Shown here piece by piece: positions 1 to 6,168 of a stretch of 8,884 nucleotides of DNA (its first letter is position 1; every line of letters starts with the position of its first letter). The notes beneath the pieces were generated by a model. The model did not search any database and was not told where the DNA came from. It worked only from the letters and a program-made list of their open reading frames with translations. A program made the translations under genes and the position numbers. The stretch comes from Nitrososphaerota archaeon (GTDB lineage: Archaea; Thermoproteota; Nitrososphaeria; Nitrososphaerales; CADDZS01). Location of the stretch: positions 1-8,884 of the forward strand of contig JAPCJU010000037.1 in NCBI GenBank assembly GCA_027886795.1, read 5' to 3'.

Positions 1-1
1 C

Positions 2-439
2 GGATTCAAGACAATCGAGCATAATCCACTGGGCGCCTGCGGGCAACCGGATTTGGTAACTACGACTCTAGATATTGATTCCATAAAGGTCCCCGAAGGG
101 TCATTTGTGGTGTTGGTAACTCGCGGAGTAAATGACGCTCGAGTTTTGAAACATCTTGCCAAATTCAATCTCAATTATGTCGGTCTTGTTGCGAGCGAAA
201 ATAGATGGCAGGCGACAAAAGATGAGCTTCTCAAGGAAGGCGTTAGTCGAGAATTTCTCGACAGGGTACACTCACCTGCTGGGTTGGACATTAGCTCTGT
301 ACTTCTGGAAGAGATCGCAATTTCTGTGCTTGCCGAAATCATTGAACACCGGAGAAAGATTGCTGGCGAAGAGCGAAGACTGAATGGCGCGACGAGAAGG
401 GTTCTTGAAAAATCCATGTCAAAATCCGTCAAACGCTGA
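2..439 (+). CDS. xdhC: XdhC-family protein, C-terminal part (5' end off the window)
   Basis: XdhC-type proteins help mature molybdenum hydroxylases such as xanthine, aldehyde or CO dehydrogenases by handling and inserting the (sulfurated) molybdenum cofactor in the cytoplasm. About 145 codons are visible. The frame is open to the left edge, so the TTG at 53 is an internal leucine and not the start. The visible part matches the Rossmann-like C-terminal domain: a hydrophobic strand followed by TRGVNDARVL, then NYVGLVAS, a helix ending in KEGVS, and the signature RVHSPAGLDISSVLLEEIAI followed by SVLAEII. In the family this block usually reads R-hA-P-hGLDhG-(6)-EIAhSIhAEII. A basic tail of about 30 residues follows. 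The N-terminal domain, with its cysteine motif where present, is not visible. The gene converges on the CDF transporter. A molybdenum hydroxylase operon is expected to the left, but this is inferred. Confidence 0.85.
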   Translation, partial: GFKTIEHNPLGACGQPDLVTTTLDIDSIKVPEGSFVVLVTRGVNDARVLKHLAKFNLNYVGLVASENRWQATKDELLKEGVSREFLDRVHSPAGLDISSVLLEEIAISVLAEIIEHRRKIAGEERRLNGATRRVLEKSMSKSVKR

Positions 440-490
440 GTCGTCATCCATTTTGTTCAATGAGCTGCATATCTGGCATTTAGGGCAAGC

Positions 491-1420
491 TCACTTATTT
501 TGGGCTACATTTTGAACGGGTTCTGGCTTGACCGTTATCCGACCCAAAGAAACTATTTGGTCTCTCATTTTCTTAGAGACTTCTTTAGTGATGGCATCAG
601 CTTCAAAAACGGTGATCTTCCCATCTACCTTAACTCGCATCTCGATCGCCAGAAACGGCCCACTCCGCCTAACTCTCAAGTCATCAATTGAATAAATTCC
701 CGGAACCGATGTTGCGATGCTCGTGATTGTCTCGATCATTTCTGGATTGTGGTACGCATCTGCTAGAATGAGAGAAGACTCCTTTATTGCAAAATAGCCG
801 GCGACCATGACAAACACCCCGATTATCAGCCCCGCCAGCGAATCAAATGCATAGAAACCGAATGAGCTGAGTAAGATCCCAAAGAACGCAATCACTGATG
901 CAGAGGCATCTTTAATCGAATTGAGTGCGTCGGTTCGCAGCGAGACCAGTCCCGATCTCTTTGCGTATGATTGCTTCATTTTCGCAAGGAATACCGCGGT
1001 TGCGATGGAAATCACCGCAACCAAGAGGGCATAAGTCGTACCCCTCCGATAGGGTGAAGGTTGCAGGTAAGATTCTATTCCAGTGTAACTGATCAGGATC
1101 CCCGACGCGATCATTATCATGGCGGCGAAAAGCGAAAAAATAGCGTCGAACTTGTAGTATCCGTAATGGAATCTTCCGTCCGCCTTTTTCTGAGAGACCC
1201 TGATCCCGAACCAGACCGTTAGAGAAACAATCGCATCAACAAATCCGTGAACTCCATCTGCCGTGAGGGCTAGGCTGCCGGAATATAATCCGACACCTAC
1301 TTCCAAGACCGCCACGATGAAAGTGACGAAAAAAGAAACTAGAGCGATTAGCTGTCCCTTGGAGATTTGCTGGAGCATCCGTGCACGATTGCTTTCACGT
1401 GCAGGATCAGTCCGGATCAT
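491..1420 (-). CDS. Cation diffusion facilitator (CDF) family metal transporter
   Basis: A 309-residue inner-membrane metal/proton antiporter of the CDF family, which exports divalent cations from the cytoplasm. It has about six membrane segments (roughly residues 22-44, 48-70, 92-114, 127-145, 172-190, 194-212), then a cytoplasmic dimerisation domain from about 225 to 300 (DLRVRRSGPFLAIE). TM2 carries H58-x3-D62 and TM5 carries N167-x3-D171, which correspond to the four transport-site ligands. E. coli YiiP has D45, D49, H153 and D157 there (compared from memory), so the TM5 histidine is Asn here. The cytoplasmic histidines of YiiP are also replaced (E260, D275, K298), and the loop after TM2 reads FHYGYYKFD instead of HxFGHGKxE. 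Zinc specificity should therefore not be assumed. The ATG at 1418-1420 has no clear Shine-Dalgarno. It lies 38 bp after the MFS stop, so co-transcription is likely. Confidence 0.93.
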   Translation of the reverse strand: MIRTDPARESNRARMLQQISKGQLIALVSFFVTFIVAVLEVGVGLYSGSLALTADGVHGFVDAIVSLTVWFGIRVSQKKADGRFHYGYYKFDAIFSLFAAMIMIASGILISYTGIESYLQPSPYRRGTTYALLVAVISIATAVFLAKMKQSYAKRSGLVSLRTDALNSIKDASASVIAFFGILLSSFGFYAFDSLAGLIIGVFVMVAGYFAIKESSLILADAYHNPEMIETITSIATSVPGIYSIDDLRVRRSGPFLAIEMRVKVDGKITVFEADAITKEVSKKMRDQIVSLGRITVKPEPVQNVAQNK

Positions 1421-1458
1421 TGTTTGACATTCATGCGCTCGGGTTCCTAAAAAATCTG

Positions 1459-2730
1459 TTACCGTTTCTTTCGAGCGATTATGGGTAAGGACGCGAGGTA
1501 TACGACGAAACCCAAAAACGGAACGATGAAAGGGATTGCAATTGAATTTCCAGAGATTGATCCGCCGACTATTGGTCCCAAACAGGCTCCAATTCCGATA
1601 GATGACTCGTATAACCCTGCATTCCTTCCGAATTTTCCCCTGCTTGCTTCTGCAATCATGCCAGCCTGAGCTATTCCGAAAACAACCGACATCCCAGCTC
1701 CGGCGATGCCGTAAGCTACCAAGTATGCAATGCCCGAGGGATCTCTGATGATTAAGATCAGACTCGAGATGGCGGTAAGGGAAACTGCGAGCACCATATT
1801 TCTCGCCCTTTTGTCTCCCCTCAGTAGCAGGTGTCTCACACTCTCATTCACCGTCGCAACATAGGCGATGAAGCGTCCCAGCCCAAAAATGAACGTAATT
1901 ACACCAACAGCCAAGATCGAGAGGCCGATCGATTTTGCGTAAGGTGCAAAAAATGTGAACAGCACTCCTGAAGTTACTGCGGCAAGCGAGAGGGAAGCCA
2001 TGTAAAATACTGAACCAATCTTGGGCTTGTCTTCATCCCGATCAAGATTTTGGGCCCCAATAATTTCTTCCTGGTTTCGGTCTCCCGAAGGGATATTGTC
2101 CTCCTGTAATGCTCTCCTCCCAGACACCAAAAGGGGACGAATGTTTACAGCCGCAGATAACAGCAAGATCAACATTGTTGCGAAAAACGCGTCTTCAATT
2201 GATGTAAAGAAGATCAATGCTGATCCGACAAGAGGCCCTAACGCAGCGGCGCCAGACCACGTTATGTTGAAAACGCTGAACACCTTTTTTGCGTCGCTCG
2301 CCGACAAATCCTTACTGATAGCCGCATCTATGGCGGGCCAGAGCATCGCCCAACCCACTCCCTCAAAGATTCTTGCAACAATCAAGTAGACTGGGTTAGC
2401 TATCAAAATATACAATATTGAGACTGCAGTCAATAACACGAACGATGAAATGATGAAGAATCTACCCGAGCCTCTCCTATCGGTAAAGTGCCCCATGACA
2501 AATGGCATGAAAGAATAAACTGCATTCGAAGCGCCTCCGACAAGCCCGATTTCGAAGACACTTGCGCCTAACCTCAGGGCGAGCAGAGGAACATACAGGG
2601 AGAAAATTGGGAGAACTAAGTTTCCGGTGAAAGCAGAAAAGAGGTATCTGCGAAAATCTTTGGGTGCAAAAGAGGGGTATGAGAAAAATCCCTTATTCAC
2701 CCTCGGCTCCCTTAATTCACGATCAGGCAA
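1459..2730 (-). CDS. Major facilitator superfamily (MFS) transporter
   Basis: A 423-residue, probably 12-segment secondary transporter of the MFS, most like efflux-type members; the substrate cannot be read from sequence. The loop between TM2 and TM3 holds motif A as G80-H-F-T-D84-R85-R86-G-S-G-R90. Gly-Pro motifs of efflux carriers occur twice: ALGPLVG near 163-169 in the first half and ACLGPIVGG at 381-389 in the second. A hydrophilic, charged central loop (about 203-237) separates the two six-helix halves. The start is TTG, chosen because AAGGAGAT (2746-2739 read on the minus strand) sits about 10 nt upstream and no other start fits as well. It precedes the CDF gene by 38 bp, so the pair looks like a two-gene export unit. 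A 17-bp near-palindrome lies about 70 nt upstream of the start. Confidence 0.93.
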   Translation of the reverse strand: MPDRELREPRVNKGFFSYPSFAPKDFRRYLFSAFTGNLVLPIFSLYVPLLALRLGASVFEIGLVGGASNAVYSFMPFVMGHFTDRRGSGRFFIISSFVLLTAVSILYILIANPVYLIVARIFEGVGWAMLWPAIDAAISKDLSASDAKKVFSVFNITWSGAAALGPLVGSALIFFTSIEDAFFATMLILLLSAAVNIRPLLVSGRRALQEDNIPSGDRNQEEIIGAQNLDRDEDKPKIGSVFYMASLSLAAVTSGVLFTFFAPYAKSIGLSILAVGVITFIFGLGRFIAYVATVNESVRHLLLRGDKRARNMVLAVSLTAISSLILIIRDPSGIAYLVAYGIAGAGMSVVFGIAQAGMIAEASRGKFGRNAGLYESSIGIGACLGPIVGGSISGNSIAIPFIVPFLGFVVYLASLPIIARKKR

Positions 2731-2738
2731 GGTGTATA

Positions 2739-2746
2739 ATCTCCTT
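2739..2746 (-). promoter_or_regulatory. Shine-Dalgarno of the MFS gene
   Basis: Read on the minus strand this is AAGGAGAT, close to the full anti-16S complement. It lies about 10 nt before a TTG codon. This decides the non-ATG start of the MFS gene and shows that the organism uses Shine-Dalgarno initiation at least at some genes. Confidence 0.75.
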
Positions 2747-2798
2747 AGTTAGAAGAAAGAATTTGAAGTACATGCAAAATTAGAGATAGTTGCACCGG

Positions 2799-2815
2799 TA
2801 GCGATTCAAACGCTA
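2799..2815. promoter_or_regulatory. Operator-like imperfect palindrome upstream of the MFS gene
   Basis: The 17-bp site TAGCGATTCAAACGCTA (plus strand) has five perfectly complementary outer pairs, one mismatch and two more inner pairs around a central C, so 7 of 8 pairs match. It lies 69-85 nt upstream of the TTG start of the MFS gene, in the intergenic space behind the double-CxxC gene. The size and symmetry suit a binding site for a dimeric winged-helix regulator. On the plus strand a TTTT run follows it, but no plus-strand gene precedes it, so a terminator role is less likely. Function is inferred. Confidence 0.3.
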
Positions 2816-2834
2816 TTTTCCCGATTTACTGTTT

Positions 2835-2870
2835 AAGTCTTAGCGTAGAGAAATATTGCATCGTAGACTT
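2835..2870 (-). terminator. Possible stem-loop at the end of the asd-thrC unit
   Basis: Six-base arms AAGTCT and AGACTT (2835-2840 and 2865-2870) flank a 24-nt loop that contains a possible inner CG/CG pairing. The structure overlaps the stop codon of the double-CxxC gene. No strong T-tract follows on the minus strand, so the terminator reading is weak. Confidence 0.2.
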
Positions 2871-3006
2871 AGGAATCTTTGTACAATACCGATATTGCGT
2901 AATCGCATGTTTTGCAAAGCTTCAAATCAACGTCTGGCTTTTTCACAAGGAAGATCTCCCTCACTTGTTCGCACACAGGGCAGAATTTTAGTTCTACCTC
3001 GCTCAT
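2869..3006 (-). CDS. 45-residue double-CxxC putative zinc-binding protein
   Basis: A short reading frame starts at ATG 3006-3004 and ends with TAA 2871-2869, 45 residues in all. It has two knuckles, C9-P-V-C12 and C31-K-T-C34, separated by 18 residues, an arrangement typical of a single four-cysteine zinc ribbon. The segment between them is rich in charged residues and beta-prone (EIFLVKKPDVDLKL), and the C-terminus looks helical. It starts 16 nt after the thrC stop on the same strand and probably ends the asd-thrC transcript. There is no clear Shine-Dalgarno, as expected if translation is coupled to thrC. I do not recognise a named family. It is not the LysW amino-group carrier, since the C-terminal EDWGE motif is absent. 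An adaptor or nucleic-acid/protein-binding role is possible but unproven. The intact frame, cysteine spacing and operon position support a real gene. Confidence 0.68.
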   Translation of the reverse strand: MSEVELKFCPVCEQVREIFLVKKPDVDLKLCKTCDYAISVLYKDS

Positions 3007-3022
3007 GACTCGTGCCAACTAT

Positions 3023-4312
3023 TCATGCTAGAACAGTTTCAAGCGATTTTGCTTCGGCAGAAATCGTTTGTAATCGTTCGAGGCTAACGCCTTTCAAAAG
3101 CGCATTTGGGTCCTTGAGTCCGTTACCGGTACAGATACAAACGACACAAGCGTCTTTCATTTGTTCATACGCATCAGACTTTTCTCCTGCAATCTTGGAA
3201 AGGTAAGCGATTGGCGTAGCTGATGCGGGCTCTACGAATATCCCTTCCTTGGATGCTATAAGCTTCTGCGCCGCGAAGATTTCTTCATCAGATACGAAAT
3301 CCGCAAGTCCTCCTGAATCATAAATTGCCGCGAGTGCCTTCATCCAGCTCACCGGAGATCCAATGTTTATGGCTGAAGCCTCGGTTTGAGGGTTCGAGAC
3401 AAATTCGATCGAATCTCTCAAGCCTGATCTGAATGCTCTTGCGATAGGAGCTGCGCCTTGTGCTTGAACTGCAATCATTTTGGGTGGATTTTTTCCAAGG
3501 TGGTTTCCCACGGTGCCCTCCAATCCACCCTCAAAGATTTCAGAAAACCCCTTCCACGCAGCAGTTATGTTTCCTCCGTTCCCAACAGGAAGAACTACAA
3601 AGTCTGGAACAGTTCCTCCCAGTTGTTCAACTATCTCGAACGAAACCGTTTTCTGACCCTCTATCCTGAATGGATTCAGAGAATTCAGCAAGAGTATCTT
3701 GTTATCCCTCTCGCAAATTTCGCTAGCGACTCTGAGGGAATCGTCAAAGTTCCCATCAACCTGATAGATTTCAGCGCCGTAGGCGATTGCCTGGGCCATC
3801 TTCCCCATTGCGATCTTTCCTTTGGGCACGAGGACAATGCATCGCATCCCAGCCTTCGCGCTGTAAGCGGCCAGAGAAGCTGACGTATTTCCTGTGGAAG
3901 CGCACATGGCGCTCTTGTAATTAAGCTCGAACGCCTTCGAAACGCCAACTGTCATTCCTCTATCTTTGAATGAGCCGGTTGGGTTCAGACCTTCGAACTT
4001 CACGAATAATGATCTAATTCCAAAAATCGTCGCAAGATTCCTGCAATCGAAGAGTGTTGTCCCCCCTTCAGCGAGAGACACTATTTTTTCTTCAGACCAG
4101 AGAGGGATCAGGTCGAAGTATTTCCAGACTCCAGGCCTCAGACCCCTCCTTCGGTTGAATCGCCCGGGGGCGGCAGGGATTCGCTTTACCTCGAGCAGAT
4201 TTCCGCACTTCGCACATCTGTAGAACTTGCCATAGTCGTCAACGTTGTATTCGGTCTTGCAAGAAAAGCAACGCAGAATGTAGCCATCTTTTTTGTTCTC
4301 AGCCGTTGCCAA
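3023..4312 (-). CDS. thrC: Threonine synthase
   Basis: A PLP enzyme that converts O-phosphohomoserine to threonine and phosphate, the last step of threonine synthesis. From the chosen start it has 429 residues. An N-terminal zinc ribbon (C15-x2-C18 and C33-x2-C36) is followed by the fold-type II PLP core. The lysine that binds PLP is K116 in NPTGSFKDRG. The substrate loop is ASTGNTSAS (about 138-146), the PLP phosphate loop is VGNGGN (243-248), and CTGNGLKD lies near 394-401. The start is uncertain. TTG 4312-4310 has GAGGT 8 nt upstream and is preferred. An in-frame TTG at 4351 would add 13 unconserved residues and lacks a Shine-Dalgarno. The gene follows asd by 30-70 bp, depending on the start, which fits one transcript for the aspartate-to-threonine branch. 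Homoserine dehydrogenase and homoserine kinase are not in the window. Confidence 0.94.
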   Translation of the reverse strand: MATAENKKDGYILRCFSCKTEYNVDDYGKFYRCAKCGNLLEVKRIPAAPGRFNRRRGLRPGVWKYFDLIPLWSEEKIVSLAEGGTTLFDCRNLATIFGIRSLFVKFEGLNPTGSFKDRGMTVGVSKAFELNYKSAMCASTGNTSASLAAYSAKAGMRCIVLVPKGKIAMGKMAQAIAYGAEIYQVDGNFDDSLRVASEICERDNKILLLNSLNPFRIEGQKTVSFEIVEQLGGTVPDFVVLPVGNGGNITAAWKGFSEIFEGGLEGTVGNHLGKNPPKMIAVQAQGAAPIARAFRSGLRDSIEFVSNPQTEASAINIGSPVSWMKALAAIYDSGGLADFVSDEEIFAAQKLIASKEGIFVEPASATPIAYLSKIAGEKSDAYEQMKDACVVCICTGNGLKDPNALLKGVSLERLQTISAEAKSLETVLA

Positions 4313-4320
4313 ACCATTCG

Positions 4321-4325
4321 ACCTC
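4321..4325 (-). promoter_or_regulatory. Shine-Dalgarno favouring the shorter thrC start
   Basis: The minus strand reads GAGGT here, with 8 nt of spacing to the TTG at 4312-4310. It lies inside the longer possible reading frame, so it argues for the internal TTG as the real initiation codon. Confidence 0.45.
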
Positions 4326-4381
4326 GTTTTCAGGTTCAGGGGACACGGCAAATATTCTGGAGAATTGATTTAGGGCGCAAT

Positions 4382-5407
4382 CTAGAGCTCAAATTGCTTG
4401 CACAACAGTTCTGCGGTAAGCAAAGCGCCACCCGCCGCGCCCCTAATGGTATTGTGAGTAAGGAGGTGATATTGTAGAGCATTTCGATTCGGCTGCCTAA
4501 TCCTTCCGACGACGGTTGACATTCCATTGCCTTCCATGCGATCGAGCCTGGGTTGCGGTCTGTCTTTCTCCGTCTTCAAGATAATTGGTTTCTTGGGGGC
4601 AGAAGGAAGTTTCAGTTCCTGAGGAATACCTTCGAAGGCATCCAATATTTCTCCCGGATGATCTATCTGTCTTTCGGTCTCAAGATATACTGATTCAAGA
4701 TGTCCGTCAATTACAGCGACGCGATTGCAAGAACAGAAAATATCAAGAGTTCCAGGGAGAATCTTGTTTTTTTCCTTCGAGACCGTCCCAAGCAATTTAT
4801 TGGTCTCTAAAGGAACTTTTTCTTCTTCGCCCGATATGAACGGAATCACATTGTCTTCGATATCGAGCGAGGGGACACCCGGATATCCTGCCCCTGAGAG
4901 AGCCTGAAACGATGTCATGACCACTTTTTTCACCGAAAATGCATCGTTCAAAGGTTTGAGGGTCATAGCGAGCCCAACGGTAGTGCAGTTAGGCGTCGCG
5001 ACTATGAACCCCTCGCTCTTTCTTAATCGTTTTTCAATCAACTTCAAGTGATCGGGATTAATCTCGGGAATCATTAGGGGAACGTCAGAATCCATACGAT
5101 GAGGGGATGCATCCGTTATGATTTTGAAACCGCTCTGGGCAAACTTTGATTCTGTCTCCAATGCTACTGAAGTTGGAAGCGGAGAAAAGACGAGATCTGC
5201 GTCAACTTGCGAGGGATCAGAATCTTTGATCTCTAAAGACCTCATCTGACTCGGGAGGCCGGGCGCTAGCTCCCCTAACTTCAGCCCCACCTTGGAATTA
5301 CCCGTGACGGCGACGACTCTAAACCAAGGATGATCTTTTAGCATCTCGAGGTATTCCATTCCTACTTTCCCAGTGGCGCCGAGCACTCCGACATCGATTT
5401 TTTTCAT
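4382..5407 (-). CDS. asd: Aspartate-semialdehyde dehydrogenase, archaeal/fungal type
   Basis: Reduces aspartyl phosphate to aspartate semialdehyde with NADPH, the branch-point precursor for threonine, methionine and, in many organisms, lysine. The protein has 341 residues, normal for the family. The nucleotide-binding motif GATGKVG is at 10-16. The catalytic cysteine is C141 in ATPNCTTVG, a pattern closer to archaeal and fungal enzymes than to the bacterial group. SGAGYPG lies at 171-177, and the acid/base histidine is H236 in VIDGHLESV. A substrate-binding glutamate is likely in GEEEKVPLET (193-202). The C-terminus (NTIRGAAGGA) packs back on the nucleotide domain. The ATG start at 5407-5405 has only a weak GGAT upstream. 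The gene leads the unit asd-thrC-small zinc protein and is divergent from the FHA gene. Confidence 0.96.
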   Translation of the reverse strand: MKKIDVGVLGATGKVGMEYLEMLKDHPWFRVVAVTGNSKVGLKLGELAPGLPSQMRSLEIKDSDPSQVDADLVFSPLPTSVALETESKFAQSGFKIITDASPHRMDSDVPLMIPEINPDHLKLIEKRLRKSEGFIVATPNCTTVGLAMTLKPLNDAFSVKKVVMTSFQALSGAGYPGVPSLDIEDNVIPFISGEEEKVPLETNKLLGTVSKEKNKILPGTLDIFCSCNRVAVIDGHLESVYLETERQIDHPGEILDAFEGIPQELKLPSAPKKPIILKTEKDRPQPRLDRMEGNGMSTVVGRIRQPNRNALQYHLLTHNTIRGAAGGALLTAELLCKQFEL

Positions 5408-5574
5408 TCTGATCCGGCCTTTTGTTTCAAACCACTGCTTTAGCTTTCGGGAGATGCTCTATTCACGAAATTTCATTGTAAAGCTTTTCTCAAAGAATTG
5501 TAATTTAGGCGAAATCTAAGATTCATGAGGAAAATCGAAATGGTTAATAGGAAATTAAAGCTCTCGGAACGGAC
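5408..5574. promoter_or_regulatory. Divergent intergenic region between asd and the FHA gene
   Basis: These 167 bp separate two divergent genes, so they should hold promoters for both. They are AT-rich compared with the flanking coding regions. I see no convincing TATA/BRE pair and no stable inverted repeat. Short frames such as the one starting at ATG 5525 run into the FHA gene in another frame and end quickly. The promoter role is inferred from gene orientation alone. Confidence 0.35.
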
Positions 5575-6156
5575 TTGCAAACCTCGATTTCAAGTAGTAT
5601 TGGTGACTTGGTCTTTGACCAGATCGAGCGGCTGAAATCAGCATTCCCGGATTTCCAGGAAGCTCTTGACACATACCTGCAGCAATACGGCAAATCAAAG
5701 TTAAGTCTCAGCGATCCGATAAAATTGACTGAATCAATCGATCCTGTTGTCATCATCTTCGGACGAAACTGCGCTATAACTTACAGCGATTCAATTAAGC
5801 TCCTGAGCGGAAGTCAGGGGAGACTGAACATTCGTCTAAACGAAATTTACATCTTCGGCAGAAGACAACCTCAGGATTCCAAGTTGCTGGTCTGGAGTAA
5901 GGATGGACCTATGGAGCTTGAAGAATATAACTCGCGGGTGGACACCATACCTTCGAGAGTTCATGGGGTTTTGGCTAACCTTGAAGATGGGACCTTCTAC
6001 TCAGATCTTGGAAGTTCAGCGGGTACGATTCTGGCGGGGCAGTCGCGCCAGCTAGGAGGAGCATTCGTCAGAATCTACGACCCTGGTTCAAGGGAATCGC
6101 CAACAATAAGATCTGATAGGATATTTTCTTCGAGAAAATCACCCGAGGTGAATTAA
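5575..6156 (+). CDS. FHA-domain protein with an unassigned N-terminal region
   Basis: A 193-residue protein with a forkhead-associated domain in its C-terminal half. FHA domains bind phosphothreonine peptides, so the protein probably acts as a cytoplasmic phospho-dependent adaptor. The domain signature is visible in order: strand IYIFGRR with G95-R96, then S127-R128-V-H130, then D144-L-G-S-S-A-G150-T, which corresponds to the usual GR / SxxH / DLGSxNGT pattern with Asn replaced by Ala. Residues 1-45 look helical (DQIERLKSAFPDFQEALDTY). Residues 55-80 contain a second IFGR (61-64) but no other FHA motif, and I cannot assign them. There are no membrane segments. The start is TTG 5575, the first usable start after the in-frame TAG at 5548; the Shine-Dalgarno is weak (GGA). 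TTG 5608 is an alternative. The gene is divergent from asd and converges on the PLP enzyme. No protein kinase gene is nearby. Confidence 0.85.
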   Translation: MQTSISSSIGDLVFDQIERLKSAFPDFQEALDTYLQQYGKSKLSLSDPIKLTESIDPVVIIFGRNCAITYSDSIKLLSGSQGRLNIRLNEIYIFGRRQPQDSKLLVWSKDGPMELEEYNSRVDTIPSRVHGVLANLEDGTFYSDLGSSAGTILAGQSRQLGGAFVRIYDPGSRESPTIRSDRIFSSRKSPEVN

Positions 6157-6168
6157 GAACGCGGCCGC

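Noticed and set aside
2021..2389. Plus-strand open frame of 122 codons
   Set aside because: It is antisense to the MFS transporter; the translation is a low-complexity Ser/Ala/Lys shadow with no motif.
2869..3006. LysW-type amino-group carrier protein
   Set aside because: Size and paired cysteines are similar, but the C-terminal EDWGE motif that carries the substrate is missing; the protein ends in LYKDS.
3458..3883. Plus-strand open frame of 141 codons
   Set aside because: It lies entirely inside thrC on the opposite strand. Its translation has no recognisable domain and no ribosome binding site, whereas the thrC frame has every family motif.
5525..5638. Short plus-strand frame from ATG 5525 ahead of and overlapping the FHA gene
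   Set aside because: Considered as a leader peptide or as the true FHA start with a frameshift. It is out of frame, ends soon after entering the FHA gene, and has no supporting motif.
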